Shown: positions 27,275 to 35,226 of the stretch, one piece after another
How positions within the stretch are numbered: position 1 is the stretch's first letter
Layout: every line of letters begins with the position of its first letter
Assembly (NCBI GenBank): GCA_002353585.1
Contig: DEJW01000036.1
Location: 13,411 to 77,410, forward strand
Source: Prevotellaceae bacterium UBA2738
GTDB lineage: Bacteria > Bacteroidota > Bacteroidia > Bacteroidales > Bacteroidaceae
Length of the DNA: 64,000 nucleotides
Reading direction: 5' to 3'
The notes under the pieces: generated by a model
What the model saw: only the letters and a program-made list of their open reading frames with translations
Database searches by the model: none
Told to the model about the DNA's origin: nothing
Position numbers and translations under genes: made by a program

Positions 27275-27652
27275 ATGCAGATAACCCTGAACTTCATAAC
27301 CAGCAGATTTGAGGAGTATAACCGCCTGATGTTTGGTGGGGTGCTACCTCCCCTGCCCATAAAATTAGGGAGGGCGAGAACGCGCCTGGGGTCGCTGTGC
27401 TACTCATATAAGAGGGGACTGTTCGGACTGGGCAAGAGGGAGATTTACAATCTGCACATGCGTTTTAGCACGTATTACGACCTGTCACAAGAGATGTGGG
27501 AAGACATCATAATACACGAGATGATACACTATTACCTCATCACCACGAAGCAGCAGGACAAGACTCCCCACGGACCGAACTTTCGCAGGATGATGAAGGA
27601 TATAAACCAGAAGTTTGGCAGAAACATCAGGGTGAGCGTGAAAAAAGTTTGA
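27275..27652 (+). CDS. SprT-like zinc metallopeptidase domain protein
   Basis: About 125 aa with the start placed at ATG 27275; the longer reading from TTG 27236 would begin inside the -7 promoter box. The catalytic zinc motif HEMIHYY (HExxH) is at about residues 86-92, followed by a short C-terminal domain with TPHGPNFRRMMKDINQKFG, where the His-x-x-x-Phe spacing matches the third ligand region of SprT/Spartan proteins. Family members cleave DNA-protein cross-links in eukaryotes; the bacterial role is poorly known. It lies alone between the Nudix promoter and tmRNA. Confidence 0.82.
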   Translation: MQITLNFITSRFEEYNRLMFGGVLPPLPIKLGRARTRLGSLCYSYKRGLFGLGKREIYNLHMRFSTYYDLSQEMWEDIIIHEMIHYYLITTKQQDKTPHGPNFRRMMKDINQKFGRNIRVSVKKV

Positions 27653-27658
27653 TTTTTC

Positions 27659-27689
27659 TTTGGCAATACGAAGAAAATGAGTAACTTTG
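27659..27689 (+). promoter_or_regulatory. Promoter of ssrA
   Basis: -33 TTTG at 27659-27662, 19 nt, -7 TAACTTTG at 27682-27689, ending 25 bp before the tmRNA 5' end. Confidence 0.8.
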
Positions 27690-27714
27690 CACCCTCACTT
27701 ACGAAAAAACGCTC

Positions 27715-28107
27715 GGGGTTGACTGGATTTGACAGCGGACTGAGGTTGTATGTAAGCATGCGGAGTTAAGACTGTGCACTCCATAATCTCGTCGGTCAAC
27801 AATTTAATTGGCGAAAACAACTACGCTCTCGCTGCTTAATCGAAGTATAGTAGATTAGCTTTATCCCTGCAAGGCAGGGAACGAGACATCGCTCAGAGCC
27901 CTCTCCCTGAGGCTTACTGATTAAAGCGGTGCAGAAATATCGGGGATAGCAGGGGTAGTGCCTCTATGCTCTTGTGAAATCTTATGGGGATAAGGTTGCG
28001 GTTGGTGGCTTGGGTCTTGCCGTAGCACGAAAATGAAGTCCAAGATAAGCATGTAGAAAGCACACGGTTTCACCGTTTGGACGAGGGTTCGACTCCCTCC
28101 AGCTCCA
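27715..28107 (+). ncRNA. ssrA: Transfer-messenger RNA (tmRNA)
   Basis: A ~393-nt RNA that rescues stalled ribosomes and tags the peptide for degradation. The 5' end GGGGUUG pairs with CAGCUCC at the 3' end to form the tRNA-like acceptor stem, and the T-arm GGGTTCGACTCCC is present just before it. The tag reading frame starts with the resume codon GGC at 27810 and encodes GENNYALAA before TAA at 27837-27839. CCA is not fully encoded (CAC follows the discriminator A), so it is added after transcription. A promoter and an intrinsic terminator frame the gene. Ends are accurate to a few bases. Confidence 0.96.
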
Positions 28108-28113
28108 CACTAT

Positions 28114-28141
28114 AAAAGGATGGCAATCGCCATCCTTTTTT
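28114..28141 (+). terminator. Terminator of ssrA
   Basis: An 11-bp stem AAAAGGATGGC / GCCATCCTTTT with loop AATC, then a T-run. It may also serve the VanZ-like gene coming from the other side, whose stop is 6 bp away. Confidence 0.85.
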
Positions 28142-28146
28142 GCTTT

Positions 28147-28503
28147 TTACTTTTTCCTCCTCATCTGCGACAGCGACCAGAAGATTACTGCTCCGACAAA
28201 AACACCGAGGGTGTTGCAGAGGGCATCAAACCAATCGCCTGAACGACAGGTGGTGAGGTAAGCCTGAGCCAGTTCCACAAGCAGTCCGTTGCCAATAGGT
28301 ATCAGCAAGATGTGGGTAGATGTTTCCCTCGACCTGCTCTCATAAAGCATAGAGATGGTGAGGATGCCATACATAACGAAATGTGTCCACTCGTCAACAA
28401 AGGAATATTTGTCAAGCGGAGTTTCTGGTATAGGTATGAGACAAACCACCCATATAGCCAAGGCTATAGCCAATGAAATGCGGTATTTGCGCAATATTTT
28501 CAT
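28147..28503 (-). CDS. VanZ-like small membrane protein
   Basis: About 118 aa with four predicted membrane helices (ISLAIALAIWVVCLIPIP near the N-terminus, FVMYGILTISMLY, ILLIPIGNGLLVELAQAYL, TLGVFVGAVIFWSL). The FVDEWTHFVMYG and RSGDWFDALCNTLG segments match VanZ-like proteins. The start is ATG 28503; the longer TTG reading at 28515 would begin inside the -7 box. VanZ relatives are linked to teicoplanin resistance in enterococci, but most have no known role. Confidence 0.75.
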   Translation of the reverse strand: MKILRKYRISLAIALAIWVVCLIPIPETPLDKYSFVDEWTHFVMYGILTISMLYESRSRETSTHILLIPIGNGLLVELAQAYLTTCRSGDWFDALCNTLGVFVGAVIFWSLSQMRRKK

Positions 28504-28508
28504 AATTG

Positions 28509-28540
28509 TTTGCAAAATTACAAAAAAAAGAGTAACTTTG
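28509..28540 (+). promoter_or_regulatory. Promoter of the PASTA-rluD-ddl unit
   Basis: -33 TTTG at 28509-28512, 20 nt, -7 TAACTTTG at 28533-28540. Overlaps the divergent VanZ promoter, so the two may compete. Confidence 0.8.
28513..28520 (-). promoter_or_regulatory. -7 box of the VanZ-like gene
   Basis: Minus-strand TAATTTTG, with a weak CTTG about 20 nt upstream (complement of 28541-28544). It interlocks with the opposite PASTA-gene promoter. Confidence 0.55.
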
Positions 28541-28574
28541 CAAGGAACTATAAATTTTATTTATAAAGCATAAA

Positions 28575-29300
28575 GTGGCACCTTCTGAATTTTTTCAAAA
28601 ACTGACAAGCCGTTATCTGTGGGCTAACCTGGCTGGTATGCTCGCCGTGATAGTGGTATTGTGCGTAGGAGCACAGTTTATGATGGGCATATACACCCAT
28701 CATGGAGAGTCGATAGCCTTGCCTGACGTAAGGAAACATTCGTTTGAGAGTGCCGTAGAGGCGCTTGAAGACCTGGGAATGGAGGTACAGGTATCTGACA
28801 CAGGATATGTTAAGACACTGCCTCCTGGCACGGTGTTGGAAATGATGCCTGCTCCTGGCACTATGGTGAAGAGTGGCAGAATAATCTACCTGACGATAAA
28901 CGCTGAGAATACCCCTACCCTCACCCTGCCTGACATTATAGACAACAGCAGTCTGCGTGAGGCAAGGGCGAAACTCCTGTCCTTAGGATTCAAGGTGGGA
29001 GAACCGCAGTATGTGGCTGGCGAGAAAGACTGGGTGTATGGCATACTGGTGAATGGTCGTAACGTGAGGGCTGGCGAGCGCATATCTATCGAGGCTACAC
29101 TGGTGATACAGGTGGGCAACGGTCAGCGTGACTCTGCCGACTCCGTGTATATGACTGATGCACCTATACAATACTACGAGGAAGAGATAATAGACGGAAG
29201 CGGTGCCGTAGGCGGTGCAGGCGAGACAGAGTCGATGCAGGACGAATTTGAGGTGGTCAAAGAGAGCCTCCCTGCGCAAAACACAGGAAGTAAAAAATAA
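28575..29300 (+). CDS. PASTA-domain membrane protein
   Basis: A 241-aa protein with a GTG start, one membrane helix (LAGMLAVIVVLCVGAQFMMG, residues ~16-36) and two to three PASTA repeats outside: IALPDVRKHSFESAVEALED around 47-110 and LTLPDIIDNSSLREARAKLL around 117-185. The C-terminus is acidic and disordered. PASTA domains usually bind peptidoglycan stem peptides or beta-lactams; no kinase is attached here. Its place before rluD and ddl suggests a cell-wall link. It is followed 13 bp later by the pseudouridine synthase. Confidence 0.85.
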   Translation: MAPSEFFQKLTSRYLWANLAGMLAVIVVLCVGAQFMMGIYTHHGESIALPDVRKHSFESAVEALEDLGMEVQVSDTGYVKTLPPGTVLEMMPAPGTMVKSGRIIYLTINAENTPTLTLPDIIDNSSLREARAKLLSLGFKVGEPQYVAGEKDWVYGILVNGRNVRAGERISIEATLVIQVGNGQRDSADSVYMTDAPIQYYEEEIIDGSGAVGGAGETESMQDEFEVVKESLPAQNTGSKK

Positions 29301-29313
29301 AAAATATATTGCA

Positions 29314-30444
29314 GTGCTGAAAGACGAACTGGACATAGAGGACATTGACGACATCGAACTGGAAGAGGAAGCCTCAACAGGCGACGAAGGACAGATGTAT
29401 GAACACTTCCGCATCGTGGCTGATGCAGGACAGATGCCTCTGCGCATAGACAAATTCCTCTTTGAGCACATGCAGCACTCGTCACGCAACCGCATACAGC
29501 AGGCTGCGGAGGCTGGATACATACACGTAAACGACAAGCCCGTAAAGAGCAACTATAAGGTGAGACCTGGCGATGTGGTGACGCTGATGCTTCACCAGCC
29601 CAAGCACGACACCACGATATACCCTGAGGACATTCCGCTCAACATAGTGTATGAAGACGAGGTGCTGATGGTGATAAACAAAGAGGCTGGAATGGTGGTG
29701 CACCCAGGAGCAGGCAATTTCAATGGCACACTGATCAATGCCATAGCATGGCACATGCTGCATGAAGACCCTGCGCTGAAAGCCAAGCGAGGGGGCGAGG
29801 AGTTTGACCCCAATTCGCCTGAGGTGGGACTGGTGCATCGCATAGACAAAGACACCAGCGGACTGCTCGTGATAGCTAAAGACCCTGAGGCAAAGACCAA
29901 TCTGGGCAAGCAGTTCTTTGTGCATGACACCCATCGCTCCTACCACTGTCTGGTATGGGGACACTTCACTGAAGACGAAGGACGCATAGAGGGCAACATA
30001 ACCCGTGACCCAAAGGATAGGTTGCGCATGACGGTGGCAGCACCCGACTCAGGCATAGGCAAGCCAGCCGTAACCCACTGGAGGGTGATAGAGAAATTCG
30101 GCTATGTGACCCTCGTGGAGTGCATTCTCGAGACTGGCAGAACCCACCAGATACGTGCCCACATGAAACACATTGGTCATCCACTCTTTGGCGACGAGCG
30201 CTATGGTGGCACAGAGATACTCAGAGGCGAGAAATCATCAAAATACAAGGCTTTCATACAAAACTGCTTCAAGGCTTGTCCACGTCAGGCTCTGCACGCC
30301 AAAACTCTTGGGTTCAAGCACCCCGTGACAGGCGAACAGATGGACTTCACCAGCGAATGGCCAGAGGACTTTGCCGCACTTATAGAAAAGTGGAGAGCCT
30401 ACATCGGTGGTACTACGAGAGACTATCTGAACGAACAAAACTAA
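29314..30444 (+). CDS. rluD: RluA-family 23S rRNA pseudouridine synthase (RluD-like)
   Basis: 376 aa if started at GTG 29314; a longer frame back to 29215 exists but would overlap the PASTA gene by 86 bp and adds Arg-rich sequence without family character. An S4 RNA-binding domain is at residues ~35-95 (MPLRIDKFLFEHMQHSSRNR). The catalytic Asp lies in HRIDKDTSGLLVI, the HRLDxDTSG motif. RluD-type enzymes make pseudouridines in helix 69 of 23S rRNA. The acidic lead DELDIEDIDDIELEEEAS fits the common Bacteroidota N-terminus. The next gene, ddl, starts 22 bp downstream. Confidence 0.9.
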   Translation: MLKDELDIEDIDDIELEEEASTGDEGQMYEHFRIVADAGQMPLRIDKFLFEHMQHSSRNRIQQAAEAGYIHVNDKPVKSNYKVRPGDVVTLMLHQPKHDTTIYPEDIPLNIVYEDEVLMVINKEAGMVVHPGAGNFNGTLINAIAWHMLHEDPALKAKRGGEEFDPNSPEVGLVHRIDKDTSGLLVIAKDPEAKTNLGKQFFVHDTHRSYHCLVWGHFTEDEGRIEGNITRDPKDRLRMTVAAPDSGIGKPAVTHWRVIEKFGYVTLVECILETGRTHQIRAHMKHIGHPLFGDERYGGTEILRGEKSSKYKAFIQNCFKACPRQALHAKTLGFKHPVTGEQMDFTSEWPEDFAALIEKWRAYIGGTTRDYLNEQN

Positions 30445-30466
30445 AACATAAAACACTTCCTAATAT

Positions 30467-31456
30467 ATGAAAAAAATAGCAATCATTTGTGGTGGTGACT
30501 CATCTGAGCATGATGTATCACTGAAATCAGGAGCAGGCATCTATTCTTTCTTCAACAAGAACAAGTATGACTGCTACATCGTAGATTTGAAAAAAGGCGA
30601 CTGGCACGTAAACCTTGCCGACGGCAAGCAGGCGCCAATAGACAAGAATGACTTCTCGCTCATGGAGAATGGAGAGAAAAAGCATTTCGATTATGCCTAT
30701 ATCACCATACACGGCACCCCTGGCGAGAACGGACAGTTGCAAGGCTACTTCGACCTCATAGGTATGCCCTACTCCACCAGCGGTGTTTTGGTAGAGGCTC
30801 TGACATTCGATAAGTTTGTGCTCAACAACTACCTGCGCCATTTCGGAGTTAGCGTGGCTGAGAGCATTCTGGTGCGCAAAGGTGAAGAAAGCAGTATCAC
30901 TGACGAAGCGATAACAAAGACAGTGGGCTACCCTTGTTTTGTAAAACCAGCTGCTGACGGCAGTAGCTTCGGAGTGAGCAAAGTGAAGGAATATTCACAG
31001 ATGAAGGCTGCCCTCGACCTCGCCTTCGGACAGAGCGATATGGTTATGATAGAGGGTATGCTGGAGGGCATGGAGATATCACAGGGCATATACAAGACGA
31101 AGGGCAAGAGCGTAGTGTTCCCAGCTACTGAGGTGGTGAGCGAAAACGAGTTCTTCGACTTCGACGCAAAATATAACGGACAGGTGCAGGAGATAACCCC
31201 TGCCCGACTGCCTAAAGAGGTGGCTGAGCGTGTGGCAAAGATTACCTCTGCCATTTATGACATTCTGCATGCTAACGGCATCATTCGTGTGGACTACATC
31301 ATCAGCAACCCACAGAGTGCTGATGCCAAGATTAACATGCTCGAGATAAACACCACTCCTGGTATGACACCCACATCGTTCATTCCACAACAGGTAAGGG
31401 CTGCTGGTCTTGACATTGGTGAGGTGCTCGCTGATATCGTTGAGAATCAATTCTAA
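30467..31456 (+). CDS. ddl: D-alanine--D-alanine ligase
   Basis: A 329-aa ATP-grasp ligase that joins two D-alanines for peptidoglycan. N-terminal domain: IAIICGGDSSEHDVSLKSG, the family (G/A)GxSxEHxVS start. Central: FVKPAADGSSFGVSKV (ATP binding). Metal-binding C-terminal: MLEINTTPGMTPTSFIPQ. Start ATG at 30467; probably the third gene of the 28.5-32.7 kb unit, with the D-Ala-D-Ala cleaving PBP4 far upstream at 2.6 kb as its functional opposite. Confidence 0.96.
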   Translation: MKKIAIICGGDSSEHDVSLKSGAGIYSFFNKNKYDCYIVDLKKGDWHVNLADGKQAPIDKNDFSLMENGEKKHFDYAYITIHGTPGENGQLQGYFDLIGMPYSTSGVLVEALTFDKFVLNNYLRHFGVSVAESILVRKGEESSITDEAITKTVGYPCFVKPAADGSSFGVSKVKEYSQMKAALDLAFGQSDMVMIEGMLEGMEISQGIYKTKGKSVVFPATEVVSENEFFDFDAKYNGQVQEITPARLPKEVAERVAKITSAIYDILHANGIIRVDYIISNPQSADAKINMLEINTTPGMTPTSFIPQQVRAAGLDIGEVLADIVENQF

Positions 31457-31486
31457 CCATTGAACTATTGAACTCTTGAACCCCTT

Positions 31487-32674
31487 ATGACTATTCACGA
31501 TTTTGACGAGATAAGACCCTACGAGCCTGAGGAGATGCCTGTAGTCTTTGAGGAACTGCTCAATGACAGACAGTTTAACTTGCTTATGAAGGGCTTTGTG
31601 CCTTGGTTGCCTAAGGCTGTGCGTAATGGTTTGCTACGCCTGATGTTCAAGGGCGTGAAGACCTCGCAAGACTTCCAGATACGTTTTATGAAACCTGTGG
31701 TGAAACTCGAACTGTGGAGATGCACCAAGGGCGCATCATTCGCCTATCCGAGAAGTATGGACAAAAAGGACCGCTACCTCTTTATCTCCAACCATCGCGA
31801 TATAGTGCTCGACTCGGCTATTCTCGACCTAATGCTGTACAGCAACGGGTTTGAAAGGACCTGCGAGATAGGCATCGGCGACAACCTGCTCATATATCCG
31901 TGGATTAAGAAACTGGTGCGCATGAACAAGACGTTTACCGTGCGCAGAGGACTGACAGCTCACGAGATGATGCGTTCTTCTGTCCTCATGAGCCAGTATA
32001 TGCACTTTGCCATCAACGAGAAACGTGAAAACATCTGGATAGCACAGCGCGAAGGACGTGCCAAGGACAGCGACGACCGCACTCAGGATAGTGTGCTGAA
32101 GATGTTCTGCATGGGGTATGAAAACGATAACGATAACGATAACGGGAACGGGAATGTCATTGACGCCTTGAAGCATCTACACATAGCCCCACTGACCATA
32201 TCTTACGAACATGACCCATGCGACTATCTCAAGGCACAGGAGTTTCAGGCTAAGAGAGACAACCCCGCATGGAAGAAGTCGAAGCAGGACGACCTCGACA
32301 ATATGAAGACTGGCATCATGGGCAAGAAGGGCAAGGTGCACTACGAACTCTCACCATGTATCAACCCATGGCTCGACACCCTCGACCCCGCTATGCCTAA
32401 GAAGGATATTCTGCGACTGGTGGCTGAACACATAGATCACGAGATACACTCCCGATACAGAATATACCCCTGCAACTGGATTGCTATGGACGAGCTCGAC
32501 GGCACCAACAACAGCGACAAATATACGGCTGAGGATAAGGCTGACTTTGAGGCTTACCTGAAGGAACAGATAGCCAAAGTGAGCATTCCGAATCCTGACG
32601 AGCCGTTCCTTCGCGAACGTATGATGACGATGTATGCCAACCCTCTGCGCAACTATCTTGCCACTAAGAATTGA
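31487..32674 (+). CDS. 1-acyl-glycerol-3-phosphate acyltransferase-like protein
   Basis: A 395-aa protein of the PlsC-type superfamily found in Bacteroidota. The acyltransferase signature is NHRDIVLDSAILD (residues ~104-116), with one extra residue between His and Asp compared with the usual HX4D. A second conserved block is NIWIAQREGRAKDSDDRTQD. It likely acylates a membrane lipid precursor; the exact acceptor is unknown. Between FCMGY and IDALKHLHIAP a hexamer tract encodes ENDNDNDNGNGN, an in-frame insertion in what is normally a short loop. It is the last gene of the PASTA-rluD-ddl run, starting 30 bp after ddl. Confidence 0.82.
   Translation: MTIHDFDEIRPYEPEEMPVVFEELLNDRQFNLLMKGFVPWLPKAVRNGLLRLMFKGVKTSQDFQIRFMKPVVKLELWRCTKGASFAYPRSMDKKDRYLFISNHRDIVLDSAILDLMLYSNGFERTCEIGIGDNLLIYPWIKKLVRMNKTFTVRRGLTAHEMMRSSVLMSQYMHFAINEKRENIWIAQREGRAKDSDDRTQDSVLKMFCMGYENDNDNDNGNGNVIDALKHLHIAPLTISYEHDPCDYLKAQEFQAKRDNPAWKKSKQDDLDNMKTGIMGKKGKVHYELSPCINPWLDTLDPAMPKKDILRLVAEHIDHEIHSRYRIYPCNWIAMDELDGTNNSDKYTAEDKADFEAYLKEQIAKVSIPNPDEPFLRERMMTMYANPLRNYLATKN
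32121..32156 (+). repeat. AACGAT/AACGGG hexamers inside the acyltransferase
   Basis: Three AACGAT and two AACGGG units in tandem, followed by a degraded AATG. Encodes NDNDNDNGNGN in frame. Confidence 0.85.
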
Positions 32675-32681
32675 AAGTTAA

Positions 32682-33770
32682 TTGAAGGTTCTATTGCTCA
32701 GCACATATGAAAAGGCAGGTGGAGCAGCCATAGCTGCCAGCCGATTGCTACAGGCTTTACGCCATAATGGTGTAGATGTCACCATGATGTGCCGCAAGAA
32801 TATGAAACTGTGGAGCAAGCAGTCTTCATCAAGCGTTATGGAGCGCATGGTGATATGGGCTTTCAACGGTTTTTCTAAAAAGGAGCTTTGGGCAACTGAC
32901 ATAGCCCTGTTCGGACAGGATATCACCCACACCAAGGAGTATAAGGAGGCTGATGTGATACACCTGCACTGGGTGAACCAGGGGTTCCTGTCGCTTAGCA
33001 ATATCAGGCAGTTTATCAAGGACAGCAAGAAGGTGGTATGGACCATGCACGATGCCTGGAACACCATGGGTGCATACCACATAGCACGCCAAAGACGCGA
33101 AACACTCTTGGAACGCTGGACATGGATGCGCAAGAAAAAACTTTATTCTCTCAACAAGATACAATTTGTAACTTGTAGCCGCTGGCTAATGGATGAAGTG
33201 CAAAGCAGTCCGCTGACAGAACTATTACCAGTAAAAGCCATCCCCAACCCTATTGATACCGACATGTTTGCTCCTATGGAGAGCAAGACTCACGCCCGTC
33301 GCATACTCTTTGTGGCACAGGATGTGAACAACCCCATGAAGGGCATGAGCTATCTGGATGAAGCCGTAAAGATGCTGAAAGGCGACGAGAAGGTTGAGGT
33401 CATAGCATTAGGTCGTGACATACCTTATATAAATAATGAGGAGGAGATGGTAGAGCTATATAATAGTGTTGATGCCTTTGTGTTGCCGTCCCTCTCTGAA
33501 AACCTGCCTAACACCATCATGGAGGCGATGGCGTGCGGAGTGCCTTGCGTAGCCTTCGACGTTGGTGGTATTCCTGAGATGATAGACCACAAGGAAAATG
33601 GTTTCCTGGCACGATTCCAGAATGTGGAAGACCTTGCCAACGGCATTCGCTATGTGCTCAGTCCTGAAAACAACGAGCGACTGGGCAAAGCAGCAAGAGA
33701 GAAGGTCTTAGAATGTTACAGCGAAAAGATTGTGGCACAACAATATATCAAAGTGTATGAACAAATTTAA
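32682..33770 (+). CDS. Glycosyltransferase, GT4 family
   Basis: A 362-aa GT-B enzyme. N-terminal acceptor half: MKVLLLSTYEKAGGAAIAAS, then DVIHLHWVNQGFLS. C-terminal donor half: PNPIDTDMFAP, LPSLSENLPNTIMEAMACG and GVPCVAFDVGGIPEMI, the EX7E-type donor site. The start is TTG at 32682, 7 bp after the acyltransferase stop; an ATG start in a sensible place is lacking. It opens a surface-polysaccharide cluster running to 40.2 kb. Confidence 0.87.
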   Translation: MKVLLLSTYEKAGGAAIAASRLLQALRHNGVDVTMMCRKNMKLWSKQSSSSVMERMVIWAFNGFSKKELWATDIALFGQDITHTKEYKEADVIHLHWVNQGFLSLSNIRQFIKDSKKVVWTMHDAWNTMGAYHIARQRRETLLERWTWMRKKKLYSLNKIQFVTCSRWLMDEVQSSPLTELLPVKAIPNPIDTDMFAPMESKTHARRILFVAQDVNNPMKGMSYLDEAVKMLKGDEKVEVIALGRDIPYINNEEEMVELYNSVDAFVLPSLSENLPNTIMEAMACGVPCVAFDVGGIPEMIDHKENGFLARFQNVEDLANGIRYVLSPENNERLGKAAREKVLECYSEKIVAQQYIKVYEQI

Positions 33771-35226
33771 GAGATTCGTTTACACATCATTCCGACTTTT
33801 TTCCATAAGGAAAGAAGAGAGGCTGACAGTAGCACTGGCGCTATTGGCATTCTCCCTGCTTAATGCTGTTACGGTATGCAGGTACTGGGATGTGTTCAGC
33901 GTGCCAAGCGATAACTACCACCGTCTCTTTGTAAGGCATTTCCATATTTCTGGCTTCGACCCTTTGACCTATCAGGTTATCTCTGAATGGTTTCCTGCCT
34001 ACAACATCTATCGCCACCCTCTTCTGGCGTTCTTCATGTGGCCTTTCAGTTGTGTCAACAACTGGCTCATAACCACCACTGGCACCAATTTTGCTACCAT
34101 TCTCGCCGCTGTGGCTGTCATCTTTTGCGCCACCTACTCCGTGGTCTTTCTTTTCCGCATATTCAGGAATGTCATCCAACTGAGCATCAGGCAATCCAAC
34201 ATCCTTTGCCTGCTCTACTTCTCTTTCTCCTACATAATGCTTGCCAGCATGGTGCCAGACCATTTTGTGATGTCTCAGTTCTGTCTGCTGCTTACCCTCT
34301 GGATTTCTGGCGAGAAACTGAAGAAGCGCTCTGCACTCAATATGTGGCAAACCATCGTGATATTCCTGTTCACTGCTGGTGTGTCGCTCAATAACGGACT
34401 GAAAGTGTTTCTGGCTGCTCTGGTAACCCGTCGCCGCAGATTCTTCAAACCTCTCTACATCCTCTTTGCCGTCATTATTCCTGCCTGCATAATATGGAGT
34501 TTCGCTCGTTGGGAATACTCCACATGGGAGGCTCCGAAATATAGGGCTCGACAGGAACAGAAGGCTCGTGTTCAGCAACAGCGCACTGAGAATATCAGGA
34601 GACATGTCATCGACTCTCTGAAACAGGTGAATGGCAAGGAGCCCGACTCCGTAAAGGCTGCTCAAGAGGTGAATCGTATCATCAGGCAACGTGCTATTGC
34701 CAAATATCGTCACGACCATAAGCAGATATGGAACAAGAACACTGGCAAGCCTTTTATGAAAGGTGAGTTTATGGGGTGGACTGACAAGACCACCTCGCGA
34801 TGGGATGTGGGTGTAGAAAACCTCTTTGGCGAGAGTATCATGTTTCATGAGAACTACCTCCTTGGCGATGTCTTGCGTAACCGTCCTATGATAGTGCGCT
34901 ACGTCAACTGGTTCAACTACGTCGTTGAGGGCTTGCTAATACTGTGTTTCCTGCTTGGCTTGTGGGTTGGCAGGCATCATCTGTTTATGTGGACGGCAAT
35001 GTCCATATTCCTGATGGATATGACCCTGCACATGGGACTGGGTTTCGGCATCAACGAGATTTATATCATGTCGCCCCACTATATGTTTGCGCTGCCTGTA
35101 GTCTTTGCCTATCTGCTCAAGAATATCGCTCCACGATGGCACAGACCAGCCACCATCCTCATAACTCTTATGGCTTGTTACATATTCATTTGGAATGTCA
35201 TCATGCTTACTGAATACTTTTCATGA
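33757..35226 (+). CDS. Polytopic membrane protein A of the polysaccharide cluster
   Basis: 489 aa from ATG 33757, overlapping the GT4 stop by 14 bp; an upstream ATG at 33730 is in frame but deeper inside the GT gene. About ten membrane helices. A Lys/Arg/Gln-rich soluble loop is in the middle (residues ~270-330). It is a paralogue of the next gene: both share YRHPLLAFFMWPF / SRHPLLAMMMWPM, VPDHF / FPDHM, ENLFGESIMFHENY / ENIFGEGLLLHEDY and a similar last block (MTLHMGLGFGINEIYIMSPH here). I recall such proteins as DUF6080, which I cannot verify. A GT-C-like or polymerase role is possible. Confidence 0.7.
   Translation: MNKFKRFVYTSFRLFSIRKEERLTVALALLAFSLLNAVTVCRYWDVFSVPSDNYHRLFVRHFHISGFDPLTYQVISEWFPAYNIYRHPLLAFFMWPFSCVNNWLITTTGTNFATILAAVAVIFCATYSVVFLFRIFRNVIQLSIRQSNILCLLYFSFSYIMLASMVPDHFVMSQFCLLLTLWISGEKLKKRSALNMWQTIVIFLFTAGVSLNNGLKVFLAALVTRRRRFFKPLYILFAVIIPACIIWSFARWEYSTWEAPKYRARQEQKARVQQQRTENIRRHVIDSLKQVNGKEPDSVKAAQEVNRIIRQRAIAKYRHDHKQIWNKNTGKPFMKGEFMGWTDKTTSRWDVGVENLFGESIMFHENYLLGDVLRNRPMIVRYVNWFNYVVEGLLILCFLLGLWVGRHHLFMWTAMSIFLMDMTLHMGLGFGINEIYIMSPHYMFALPVVFAYLLKNIAPRWHRPATILITLMACYIFIWNVIMLTEYFS

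Noticed and set aside
29215..29313. Upstream start of the RluA-family gene
   Set aside because: It would overlap the PASTA gene by 86 bp and adds sequence unlike RluA proteins; GTG 29314 just after the PASTA stop fits better.
33841..34848. 335-aa minus-strand ORF
   Set aside because: Antisense of membrane protein A; low-quality composition rich in His and Arg.
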